Below are positions 36,942-44,717 of a stretch of 64,000 nucleotides of DNA, piece after piece. The notes below the pieces were generated by a model. That model searched no databases and was not told the origin of the DNA. It worked only from the letters and a program-made list of their open reading frames with translations. The translations under genes and the position numbers were made by a program. Source of the stretch: Bacillus mycoides (lineage in GTDB: Bacteria; Bacillota; Bacilli; Bacillales; Bacillaceae_G); contig NZ_LXLV01000062.1 of assembly GCF_001757995.1 (NCBI RefSeq), forward strand, positions 1-64,000, given 5' to 3'. The first letter of the stretch is position 1. Every line of letters begins with the position of its first letter.

Positions 36942-36970
36942 ATTTTAGTTCTTTATACAGAACGAGTCAA
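36942..36970 (-). promoter_or_regulatory. Polysaccharide operon promoter
   Basis: On the minus strand -35 TTGACT (36965-36970), a 17-base spacer, -10 TAAAAT (36942-36947), 115 bases before the wzz start. It is the only good sigma-A promoter seen for the 20 kb that follow. The inverted repeat in its spacer is listed separately. Confidence 0.8.
36948..36963. promoter_or_regulatory. SinR-like operator in polysaccharide promoter
   Basis: GTTCT-N6-AGAAC lies exactly between -35 and -10. The plus strand half reads GTTCTTT, matching the SinR consensus GTTCTYT; the inverted GTTCT-N6-AGAAC layout is that of the epsA operator in B. subtilis as I recall it. A repressor bound here would block RNA polymerase. 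The match is by eye only. Confidence 0.6.
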
Positions 36971-37056
36971 CACAAATTATTTTCACTAAATTACTTCCTG
37001 ATGACACTAAAAAAAACGCGACAATATTCGTGTTTTTTCACTGTAGATAAATGACG

Positions 37057-37090
37057 AAAAAGCCCTAATACCGTAGTATTAGGGCTTTTT
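37057..37090 (-). terminator. glnA terminator
   Basis: A perfect 15-bp stem (AAAAAGCCCTAATAC and complement) with loop CGTA. The 3' arm ends in the T run on either strand. Confidence 0.9.
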
Positions 37091-37096
37091 TCTCTC

Positions 37097-38431
37097 TTAA
37101 TATAGAGACATATATTGATCGCGTTCCCATTGGTGAACTTGCGTGCGGAAAATATCCCACTCAATTTCTTTTGCTTCAATGAAGTGCTCAAGTAAATGAT
37201 TACCTAATGCGCCACATACGATTTCATTAGATTGTAAAGTAACTAACGCTTGCGCTAATGTTGCTGGTAAGTCAACAATACCTGCTTCTTCGCGCTCTTC
37301 TTTTGTCATTACATAGATGTTACGATCTACTGCAGCTGGCGGAGTTAATTTGTTTTTAATTCCGTCAAGACCTGCTGCTAATAATGTAGCCATTACTAAA
37401 TACGGGTTTGCAGCTGGGTCAACACTACGTACTTCTACGCGTGTACTAATACCACGAGATGCAGGGATACGTACTAATGGGCTACGGTTTTGCGCAGACC
37501 ATGCTACGTAACAAGGAGCTTCATATCCAGGTACTAAACGCTTGTAAGAGTTTACAGTTGGGTTTGCTACCGCTGTAAATGCTGGTGCATGTTTTAAAAT
37601 ACCTGCGATGAAGTGACGAGCATCATCACTTAATTGTAAATCACCGTTTTGATCGAAGAATACGTTCTCACCATTTTTAAATAATGATAAGTTACAGTGC
37701 ATACCTGAACCGTTCACACCGTATAATGGTTTCGGCATAAATGTTGCGTGTAAACCATGTTTACGAGCAATCGTTCTTACAACAAGCTTGAATGTTTGAA
37801 TGTCATCACATGAGCGAATTGCATTTGCATATTTAAAGTCAATTTCATGTTGACCTGGCGCAACCTCATGGTGAGATGCTTCAATTTCAAAGCCCATTTC
37901 TTCAAGTTCAAGAACGATATCACGACGACAGTTTTCCCCTAGATCCATCGGCGCAAGGTCGAAGTATCCACCGTTATCGTTTAATTCTAGTGTTGGATTT
38001 CCTTTTTCATCAACTTTAAATAGGAAGAATTCTGGCTCTGGTCCAAGATTGAAATCTGAGAATCCTAATGCTTCCATTTCTTTTAACACACGCTTTAAGT
38101 TGTTACGTGGGTCGCCATCAAATGGAGTACCATCAGCATTGTAAATATCACAGATTAAACGAGCTACTTTACCTTTTTCAGCTGTCCAAGGGAAAATTAC
38201 CCAAGTATCTAAATCCGGATATAAATACATATCAGATTCTTCAATACGTACGAAACCTTCAATAGAAGATCCATCAAACATCATTTTGTTATCAAGAGCT
38301 TTTGTTAATTGGCTCACTGGAATTTCTACGTTTTTAATTACCCCTAAAAGGTCTGTGAATTGTAAGCGGATATACTTTACATTCTCTTCTTTCGCCAAAC
38401 GGAAAATATCTTCTTTTGTGTACCTAGCCAT
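37097..38431 (-). CDS. glnA: Glutamine synthetase type I
   Basis: 444 residues, the Gram-positive GSI-alpha length. [30 protein letters not shown] is the usual N-terminus; catalytic signatures are [35 protein letters not shown] and [10 protein letters not shown]. Makes glutamine from glutamate and ammonia. In Bacillus the feedback-inhibited enzyme also controls GlnR and TnrA. ATG 38431 follows AAGGAGG; the frame is open to 38461. It is co-transcribed with glnR. Confidence 0.98.
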   Translation of the reverse strand: MARYTKEDIFRLAKEENVKYIRLQFTDLLGVIKNVEIPVSQLTKALDNKMMFDGSSIEGFVRIEESDMYLYPDLDTWVIFPWTAEKGKVARLICDIYNADGTPFDGDPRNNLKRVLKEMEALGFSDFNLGPEPEFFLFKVDEKGNPTLELNDNGGYFDLAPMDLGENCRRDIVLELEEMGFEIEASHHEVAPGQHEIDFKYANAIRSCDDIQTFKLVVRTIARKHGLHATFMPKPLYGVNGSGMHCNLSLFKNGENVFFDQNGDLQLSDDARHFIAGILKHAPAFTAVANPTVNSYKRLVPGYEAPCYVAWSAQNRSPLVRIPASRGISTRVEVRSVDPAANPYLVMATLLAAGLDGIKNKLTPPAAVDRNIYVMTKEEREEAGIVDLPATLAQALVTLQSNEIVCGALGNHLLEHFIEAKEIEWDIFRTQVHQWERDQYMSLY

Positions 38432-38479
38432 TATAAATTCCTCCTTAGTCCCTCTAAACACCTTCAGAATCAGTTATCT

Positions 38480-38869
38480 TTAGTGAAAAAACCTTGAAAT
38501 GTCACCTTGTCGCAATGAAGTCCGATTAAATCTACCTGTATGTTGTAGTTCATCTCGAAGAATTTTGCGAAGCTCGGATTTTGAAATTTCTTTCGTTTCT
38601 TCTTTTACTTTCACTGCTTCTGTTTGATTTTCTTTCATTTGCAATACTTGTTTAATTCCGGCCATATTTAAGCCTTGATCTAACAAATCTTTAATTTCCA
38701 ACAATTTATCTACATCGTTAAATGAAAATAATCTACGATTCCCTTTTGTACGGGTTGGAAAAATAAGATTATGCTCTTCATAGTAGCGAATTTGACGTGC
38801 AGATAATTGTGTTAAATCCATTACAATACCAATTGGAAACAGCGGAGCAGAACGTCTATCTTCTTTCAT
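38480..38869 (-). CDS. glnR: GlnR, glutamine synthetase repressor
   Basis: 129 residues, MerR-type: [61 protein letters not shown]. The C-terminal tail is basic and arginine-rich ([20 protein letters not shown]), the autoinhibitory part that contacts feedback-inhibited GlnA. Represses glnRA when nitrogen is ample. Standard glnR-glnA order; two boxes upstream fit autoregulation. Confidence 0.97.
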   Translation of the reverse strand: MKEDRRSAPLFPIGIVMDLTQLSARQIRYYEEHNLIFPTRTKGNRRLFSFNDVDKLLEIKDLLDQGLNMAGIKQVLQMKENQTEAVKVKEETKEISKSELRKILRDELQHTGRFNRTSLRQGDISRFFH

Positions 38870-38903
38870 TGTTTCAGTTCCTCCTTCGCCTTAACTGTTT
38901 CTC

Positions 38904-38932
38904 ATTTTATACCATGTTATGTTTAGTGTCAA
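38904..38932 (-). promoter_or_regulatory. glnRA promoter
   Basis: On the minus strand -35 TTGACA (38927-38932), 17-base spacer, -10 TAAAAT (38904-38909). The downstream-side GlnR site overlaps it. Confidence 0.85.
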
Positions 38933-38953
38933 TAGATGTTAGCTTTTCTTACA
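38915..38953. promoter_or_regulatory. Two GlnR/TnrA sites
   Basis: TGTTA-GCTTTTC-TTACA at 38937-38953 matches TGTNA-N7-TNACA fully. TGTTA-TGTTTAG-TGTCA at 38915-38931 is a weaker second site over the -35 and spacer. Two sites in this arrangement are known for B. subtilis glnRA. Confidence 0.8.
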
Positions 38954-39013
38954 TGATTTTTTTATAAATTTTTTAACTCTTTTTTCTAGTGGCACAAATC
39001 ATTACTTTCACAC

Positions 39014-39042
39014 GAAAAAAGCTGCCGAAATCGACAGCTTCC
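39014..39042 (-). terminator. Terminator of hflX-ynbB
   Basis: AAGCTGTCGA / TCGGCAGCTT stem followed by TTTTTT on the minus strand, just after the ynbB stop. Confidence 0.85.
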
Positions 39043-39044
39043 CT

Positions 39045-40316
39045 TTAAGAAATTGTTAATAGATTTTTTTCAATTAACGCATCAATCGCAGAACAAATCG
39101 CAATCTTTACATGCGAATAAGTTAACCCACCTTGTACGTAAGCAACATAAGGCGGACGAATCGGGCCATCAGCCGACAATTCGATACTTGCACCTTGAAT
39201 AAACGTCCCCGCAGCCATAATTACATCATCTTCATAACCCGGCATATAGTTTGCATACGGAGTGAAATGAGAATTAATCGGAGATGCATATTGAATCGCT
39301 TGACAGAAAGCAATCATACGATCTTTATCATCAAATTGAACAGACTGAATTAAATCTGTTCTTGGTGCATTCCAAGCTGGTGATGTATTCATCCCTAACT
39401 TTTCTAAAAATGCAGCTGTAAAAATCGCACCTTTTAACGCTTGCCCCGCAACATGCGGTGCCAAGAAGAAACCTTGATACATTTCTTGCAAACTGTATAA
39501 AGATGCCCCTGCTTCCGCACCGATTCCTGGAGATGTTAAACGATATGCACACGCTTCAACATACTGCTCTTTACCAACAATGTAACCACCCGTTTTAACA
39601 ATTCCCCCGCCAGGATTCTTAATAAGAGAACCTGCCATTAAGTCCGCACCTACATGACATGGCTCTTCTTCTTCAATAAATTCGCCATAGCAGTTATCTA
39701 CAAATACAACAACATCAGGTTTAATCTCTTTCACAAACGCAATCATCTCTTTAATTTGTGAAACAGTAAACGACGGACGAGTAGCATATCCTTTTGAACG
39801 CTGAATACCAATCATCTTCGTATTACTATGGATCGCAGCTGCAACAGCTTCAAAATCCACAAGCCCCGCTCCAGTTAGCGGAACCGCGTTATATCCGATA
39901 TTATATTCTCTAAAAGAACCTACACCTTTCCCGCGCACACCAACGATTTCTTCTAACGTATCATACGGTTTCCCCGTTATGTATAGTAACTCATCTCCCG
40001 GACGTAAAATACCAAATAAAGCTGTTGAAATTGCATGAGTACCGGAAATAATTTGAGGACGAACAAGACCCGCTTCCACTCCAAATACATCCGCATACAC
40101 TTTCTCTAACGTGTCACGACCAATATCATCATACCCATAACCTGTCGTCGGAATAAAATGCGAATCACTAATTTTATGTTTACGAAAACTTTCTAGCACA
40201 CGAAATTGATTACTCTCAATTACTTCATCCACACGTTTATGCACTTCTATAATTTGACTTTCTACTTCTTTTACGATTGGAGCAATTTTTTCTCCATTTT
40301 TCAAACGATCAAACAT
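39045..40316 (-). CDS. ynbB: PLP-dependent aluminium-resistance / methionine gamma-lyase family protein
   Basis: 423 residues, Cys/Met metabolism PLP-enzyme fold. GTHAISTALFGILRPGDELLYITGKPYDTLEE binds the cofactor phosphate, VVFVDNCYGEF has the Asp, and GGGIVKTGGYIVG carries the lysine region. B. subtilis YnbB is the orthologue, also next to hflX and glnR. The true reaction is not well established. Its start overlaps the hflX stop, with GAAGGAG upstream. Confidence 0.93.
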   Translation of the reverse strand: MFDRLKNGEKIAPIVKEVESQIIEVHKRVDEVIESNQFRVLESFRKHKISDSHFIPTTGYGYDDIGRDTLEKVYADVFGVEAGLVRPQIISGTHAISTALFGILRPGDELLYITGKPYDTLEEIVGVRGKGVGSFREYNIGYNAVPLTGAGLVDFEAVAAAIHSNTKMIGIQRSKGYATRPSFTVSQIKEMIAFVKEIKPDVVVFVDNCYGEFIEEEEPCHVGADLMAGSLIKNPGGGIVKTGGYIVGKEQYVEACAYRLTSPGIGAEAGASLYSLQEMYQGFFLAPHVAGQALKGAIFTAAFLEKLGMNTSPAWNAPRTDLIQSVQFDDKDRMIAFCQAIQYASPINSHFTPYANYMPGYEDDVIMAAGTFIQGASIELSADGPIRPPYVAYVQGGLTYSHVKIAICSAIDALIEKNLLTIS

Positions 40317-41583
40317 TATTATTTTCTCCTTCTTCCACTAAAAATCTCTTTAATTGCCCATTAAGCGATGAATGAGCAAATATATACCCTGTACAATCAT
40401 ATACAAATTTATCTTCTAGAAACTCCATTTTAGTTAATATCGTTTCTGTCTTTAAAAGCGTTAACAACCTACCTTCACTCGGAGGAATTTCCACTTGATA
40501 ATCATCCATTTCTTCCTTCATCTTCAGTTCTATCGCTTCTTTTATACGCAGTAAATCACTTTCTTCAAAAGCACTAGTCATTAAGAAATCACTTTTCGGA
40601 AACGGAATGAAGTTTTGATGCAATTTATCTTTTTTATTATATAACGTAATAATAGGAATATGATTAATTTCAAGATCTGACAATAATTGTTTTACCGTCT
40701 GCTCATGCCCTACATAATTAGGATCTGCCGAATCAACAACATGTAAAATAACATCCGCTTCACCAGCTTCTTCTAACGTAGATCGAAAAGCAGCGATTAA
40801 TGACGTAGGTAAATCTTGTATAAAACCAACCGTATCAGTCAAAAGCACTGTATAACCAGAAGGTAACGGCATCTTTCTCGTCGTCGGATCTAGCGTTGCA
40901 AACAATAGGTTTTCTTCAAACGTATCAGCTTCCGTTAACCTATTAAACAACGTGGATTTCCCTGCATTCGTATATCCTATTAACGAAACTTGAAATACTT
41001 TATTATCTTTTCTTCTCTCACGATATCTTTTCCGATGCTCCACAACAACCGCAAGTTGTTTCTTTATTTCATCAATACGCGATCGAATATGACGACGATC
41101 CGTTTCAAGTTTTGTCTCCCCCGGTCCTCTTGTACCAATCCCGCCACCCAGACGAGATAAAGACAAACCTTGCCCCATAAGGCGTGGCATCGTGTATTGC
41201 AACTGAGCTAATTCTACTTGAAGCTTACCGTCTCTCGATTTCGCACGTTGCGCAAAAATATCTAATATTAATTGCGTTCGGTCAATTACTCTTGCATCTA
41301 ATACTGAAGATAGATTCCGAATTTGACTCGGTGTTAACTCGTTATTAAATATAATAACAGCTGGTTCTAATTCTTCAGTTAAAGCCGCAAGCTCTTCTAA
41401 TTTACCTTTCCCTATATAAGTCGCCGGATGGAACTTCGGACGTCTTTGCGTCGTTGATACTAACACTTCCGCTCGCGCAGTCTTCGCTAGCGATACAAGC
41501 TCTTTCATGGAATGCATAAATTTTTCATCATCATCTTGCGACAATTGACAGCCAACTAATATGACTTTTTCTTTTTCTTCCAT
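40309..41583 (-). CDS. hflX: Ribosome-associated GTPase HflX
   Basis: 424 residues. The N-terminal HflX domain (VLVSTTQRRPKFHPATYIGKGKLEEL, TPSQIRNLSSVL, RTQLILDIFAQRA, GGIGTRGPGETKLETDRR) is followed by a G domain: GYTNAGKST (G1), DPTTRK (G2), DTVGF (G3), NKKD (G4). Splits stalled or hibernating ribosomes. The ATG at 41583 follows a TTG codon that extends the frame by one residue. Confidence 0.96.
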   Translation of the reverse strand: MEEKEKVILVGCQLSQDDDEKFMHSMKELVSLAKTARAEVLVSTTQRRPKFHPATYIGKGKLEELAALTEELEPAVIIFNNELTPSQIRNLSSVLDARVIDRTQLILDIFAQRAKSRDGKLQVELAQLQYTMPRLMGQGLSLSRLGGGIGTRGPGETKLETDRRHIRSRIDEIKKQLAVVVEHRKRYRERRKDNKVFQVSLIGYTNAGKSTLFNRLTEADTFEENLLFATLDPTTRKMPLPSGYTVLLTDTVGFIQDLPTSLIAAFRSTLEEAGEADVILHVVDSADPNYVGHEQTVKQLLSDLEINHIPIITLYNKKDKLHQNFIPFPKSDFLMTSAFEESDLLRIKEAIELKMKEEMDDYQVEIPPSEGRLLTLLKTETILTKMEFLEDKFVYDCTGYIFAHSSLNGQLKRFLVEEGENNNV

Positions 41584-41675
41584 CAAATATGTTCACTCAT
41601 CCTTTTCGAAATTTAAACCTTCTAATATAATAGCAGAGGAAGCATATTTCATCTAGTTAGCGGGGGAGAAAATTC

Positions 41676-42299
41676 ATGGCATGGGAGATTTTTAGCATCA
41701 TAGGCACAATCGCCTTCGCACTAAGCGGAGCCATTGTTGCAATGGAAGAAGATTATGATATTTTCGGGGTATATATTTTAGGAATGGCAACCGCATTTGG
41801 GGGAGGTGCCCTTCGTAATTTATTAATCGGTTATCCAATCGTCGCATTTTGGCAACAAGACATGTTATTCCAAATCGCACTATTATCAATGACGATTATT
41901 TTTCTTTTTCCAAATAAATTAATTAGACATTGGAAAAAGTGGGAAAACATCACGGACGCCATCGGTTTATCAGCATTCGCTGTACAAGGAGCACTATATG
42001 CTCAAAAACTAGATTTACCAATTAGCGCTACAATCGTAGCTGCTGTTTTAACAGGCATCGGCGGCGGTATTATTCGCGACCTTTTAGCTCGCAGAAAACC
42101 TCTCGTCCTCCGAGCTGACGTATATGCATTTTGGACGATTTTAGCAGGATTCTTAATTGGCGCTCGAATTATCGTTAGCGATTGGGCTCTATACACCTTA
42201 TTCATTTTAATTGTTTGCTTCCGCATGATTTCTATTCATTACAAATGGCATTTACCGCATAGACGTATCGATACAAGTGAACGTTCAATGCATAAATAG
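41676..42299 (+). CDS. TRIC-family cation channel / UPF0126 membrane protein
   Basis: 207 residues, six or seven hydrophobic segments in two repeats: IGTIAFALSGAIVAMEEDYDIFGVYILGMATAFGGGALRNLLIG and later IGLSAFAVQGALYAQKLDLPISATIVAAVLTGIGGGIIRDLLA. The repeated GGG-(A/I)-(L/I)-R-(N/D)-L-L motif is diagnostic of prokaryotic TRIC channels, which pass K+ or Na+ as homotrimers. Divergent from hflX; good ribosome binding site (GGGGGAG). Confidence 0.92.
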   Translation: MAWEIFSIIGTIAFALSGAIVAMEEDYDIFGVYILGMATAFGGGALRNLLIGYPIVAFWQQDMLFQIALLSMTIIFLFPNKLIRHWKKWENITDAIGLSAFAVQGALYAQKLDLPISATIVAAVLTGIGGGIIRDLLARRKPLVLRADVYAFWTILAGFLIGARIIVSDWALYTLFILIVCFRMISIHYKWHLPHRRIDTSERSMHK

Positions 42300-42305
42300 C
42301 ACTCT

Positions 42306-42336
42306 AACCTCTTTACATATCGTAAAGAGGTTTTTC
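42306..42336 (+). terminator. Terminator of TRIC gene
   Basis: AACCTCTTTAC-atatc-GTAAAGAGGTT followed by TTTCTTTT. Confidence 0.88.
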
Positions 42337-42398
42337 TTTTCTAATGAGTTTTTCTTTACATAATGTTTATACTAATTTTTAAAGCGAGGTGAATACAA

Positions 42399-42536
42399 AT
42401 GACAAACCATGTTAATAAAGGCGCTCAAAAAAGCTCAGTGGGCCAAATTACACACGATCCTAATTCAGCACACGAAAAAAGCGCTAAAATGGAACACTTC
42501 CATAAATCTTACCAAGAAAAAGCGAAAAAAGAGTAA
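42399..42536 (+). CDS. Small hydrophilic protein, 45 residues
   Basis: A short gene with a good ribosome binding site (GAGGTGAATACAA before ATG). The protein starts MTNHVNKGAQKSSVGQ, has ITHDPNSAHEKSAKMEHF and ends in a Lys-rich stretch. It has no hydrophobic segment. The composition (small, polar, Lys, His, Ser, few bulky residues) recalls minor small acid-soluble spore proteins, but I do not recognise it as a named one. It lies beside spoVK, a sporulation gene, on the other strand. Function unknown. Confidence 0.75.
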   Translation: MTNHVNKGAQKSSVGQITHDPNSAHEKSAKMEHFHKSYQEKAKKE

Positions 42537-42550
42537 CGTACTTATACATC

Positions 42551-42584
42551 AAAAAACAGACGCACAGTTTACGTACTGTGCGTC
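42551..42584 (-). terminator. Terminator shared by spoVK and small ORF
   Basis: GACGCACAGT / ACTGTGCGTC stem; on the minus strand followed by TGTTTTTTG, directly after the spoVK stop. The small plus-strand gene converges on it. Confidence 0.8.
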
Positions 42585-43525
42585 TCCTCTTCAAGCATTA
42601 AATCCATACTTGATATCCCAATTAAATCATATTTATCATACGTATCCTCTTGTAACAATCGCATAGCTTGTGTGCGAATTGATTTTTCAACAATATTCCG
42701 TACGTATCGCCCATTACTAAACGATGTAATTTGTGACGAATACTTTACCGCGTGTAAATGATCTCTAAATTTCCACTCCGCTTCTTTTGACAACTGATAT
42801 TCACGCTCTTCATACATTCTCTTTCCAATTTCCAACAACTGATTTACCGAGTAATCCGCAAATTCAATAATAAACGGAAAACGAGATTGTAATCCTGGAT
42901 TTAATGAAAGAAAATGATTCATCTCTCTTGAATATCCAGCTAAAATTAATACAAAACCGTGTTGCTTATCTTCCATATGCTTCACAAGTGTATCAATAGC
43001 TTCCTTCCCAAAATCCTTCTCTCCACCCCGAGCTAATGAATACGCTTCATCAATAAATAAAATCCCTCCCATAGCCTTCTTTATTAAATCTCTTGTCTTT
43101 TGCGCTGTATGACCGATATACTCACCTACTAGATCAGCACGTTCAGCTTCAACTAAATGCCCCTTCGATAAAATATTCATCTCAAACAACAATTTCCCTA
43201 TCATTCTAGCAACGGTTGTCTTCCCAGTACCGGGATTCCCCCTAAATAACATGTGAAGTACTTGCTTCTCAGACTTCAACCCCACCTCTTGCCTTTTTTT
43301 ATTTACATAAATCCAAGCATAAATTTCTTTTATTATCTTTTTTATATCATCCATTCCAACAAGTTTTCCCATCTCTTCTTCAATTCTCTGCAACATCTCA
43401 TGTTTAGTAGTGGTTTCACTTGAAATTACCGTTTGATTTTCTGATGCCGGTAACGAAATTTTCTTTCGATGGTTTAATACAATATTAATTTGATTGTTAT
43501 TTTTCTTACGCATCGATTGTTCCAT
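42569..43525 (-). CDS. spoVK: Stage V sporulation protein K (AAA ATPase)
   Basis: 318 residues, CbbX/SpoVK-type AAA. Walker A FRGNPGTGKTTVARMIG, Walker B GILFIDEAYSL, sensor 1 in VLILAGYS, arginine finger region GLQSRFPFII. The N-terminal 50 residues are basic and low-complexity. Needed for spore maturation in B. subtilis, where it is also beside ynbB-glnR. ATG follows GAGGTGATT. Confidence 0.95.
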   Translation of the reverse strand: MEQSMRKKNNNQINIVLNHRKKISLPASENQTVISSETTTKHEMLQRIEEEMGKLVGMDDIKKIIKEIYAWIYVNKKRQEVGLKSEKQVLHMLFRGNPGTGKTTVARMIGKLLFEMNILSKGHLVEAERADLVGEYIGHTAQKTRDLIKKAMGGILFIDEAYSLARGGEKDFGKEAIDTLVKHMEDKQHGFVLILAGYSREMNHFLSLNPGLQSRFPFIIEFADYSVNQLLEIGKRMYEEREYQLSKEAEWKFRDHLHAVKYSSQITSFSNGRYVRNIVEKSIRTQAMRLLQEDTYDKYDLIGISSMDLMLEEETHST

Positions 43526-43602
43526 ACAATCACCTCATTTTATCCACTCACCAAATATTATTATTCCAGTCCCTCTTGCAAATGCCTATTTTCAGAAAAG
43601 TT

Positions 43603-43611
43603 TGCTATAAT
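43603..43611 (+). promoter_or_regulatory. Extended -10 promoter of recombinase-like gene
   Basis: TGCTATAAT, an extended -10, 28 bases before the start; no clear -35. Confidence 0.55.
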
Positions 43612-43638
43612 ATAAGAAATAATTAAGGTGGTGGGACT

Positions 43639-44601
43639 ATGGAAACAACGGAATTCCATGATACAATACAAGCCTTTTCTATTTTTTTATTGAATAAAGG
43701 CCGAAAGTCTTCAACCATTAAACGTTATGTTTATGACATTGAAGATTTTGGACATTGGTTAGAAAAAAACAAAAAGCTCCCTTCCAGTAATATATGGGCA
43801 ACACTTTGTACAAAAGACTATGAAGATTACTTTTCAGACTTAAAAAAGAATCGACACTACTCTGAGAAAACAATGCATCGTGTATTTATTGTATTAAATA
43901 GAATGCATCATTTTCTTAACATTCCAAATCCATTAAAGAATATGGAAATTACTATTCAACCAAACCGTGCATTGCGTAATGAAGATTTCATTTCATACGA
44001 TGAAGAAAAAAGATTAAAGCATATAGTCACTTCATTAGAAGGACTTTCAGAAAAACAACGTCCTGTTCGTCCGTTATTAATGGATCGTAATATCGCCATT
44101 TTAAGTCTATTAATCGATTACGGACTATCCTTACAGGAACTTACAGCATTAACTATGCATCACGTTCATTTTGAAACTAATACACTTTCTATTCCAGCAA
44201 CCGCAGGCGTAGAAAGAACAATCACATTAGCAACCGAAGACAAAAAACAACTGTACACATATTATAAAAGTATTCCAGAACCAGTTCGTCCTAAATACCA
44301 TAGTAATGACCCGTTGTTTGTTGCATTCGATTTTAACCGCGGAACTTTCAGATGGGTATATGAAAACGACGCACCAAAAGCACTAACAGAAATCGCTATT
44401 CAAAAAATGATCCGACTTGAAGTAGCAAGAGCGAATTTACGTAAAGGCATTTCTGGACAACATTTCCGAAACACGTTTATTTTACGCCTAATAAAAAAAC
44501 AAACCCCAGAGCCAGAGATCATAAAATTAGTTGGCTTCAAATCAAAAATTTCACTAAAGCGATATTATCAATACGCTGAAAATAAAAAAAACGCCCTATA
44601 A
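43639..44601 (+). CDS. Tyrosine recombinase-fold protein, catalytic residues lost
   Basis: 320 residues. The N-terminal SAM-like core-binding domain (FSIFLLNKGRKSSTIKRYVYDIEDFGHWLE) and C-terminal integrase fold are clear. At the XerC/D active-site positions, Arg I is Ser164 (DYGLSLQEL for GLRxSEL), His II of HxxR is Gln274, the next His is Asn278 and the LGH histidine is Phe300. Arg277 and Tyr309/310 remain. It is therefore unlikely to cut DNA in the normal way and may be a DNA-binding relic or a protein with a new job. The gene is intact, well expressed in appearance (GGTGGTGG site), and not in a mobile element. Confidence 0.82.
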   Translation: METTEFHDTIQAFSIFLLNKGRKSSTIKRYVYDIEDFGHWLEKNKKLPSSNIWATLCTKDYEDYFSDLKKNRHYSEKTMHRVFIVLNRMHHFLNIPNPLKNMEITIQPNRALRNEDFISYDEEKRLKHIVTSLEGLSEKQRPVRPLLMDRNIAILSLLIDYGLSLQELTALTMHHVHFETNTLSIPATAGVERTITLATEDKKQLYTYYKSIPEPVRPKYHSNDPLFVAFDFNRGTFRWVYENDAPKALTEIAIQKMIRLEVARANLRKGISGQHFRNTFILRLIKKQTPEPEIIKLVGFKSKISLKRYYQYAENKKNAL

Positions 44602-44618
44602 TAAGGCGTTTTTTTTAT
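44584..44618 (+). terminator. Terminator of recombinase-like gene
   Basis: AACGCC / GGCGTT stem with 9-base loop, A run before and eight T after; overlaps the stop codon. Confidence 0.82.
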
Positions 44619-44717
44619 TTTTTCTCGAAACAATCAATTTTACTATGACCATTTAACTATTCCCTGCATCTACTATGATGAGTTTCGTTTACATCCTCAT
44701 TAGAAAGGAGAGATTTA

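Noticed and set aside
43639-44601. Phage integrase marking a genomic island
   Set aside because: The active site is degenerate, no attachment repeats or phage genes lie nearby, and the neighbours are core genes.
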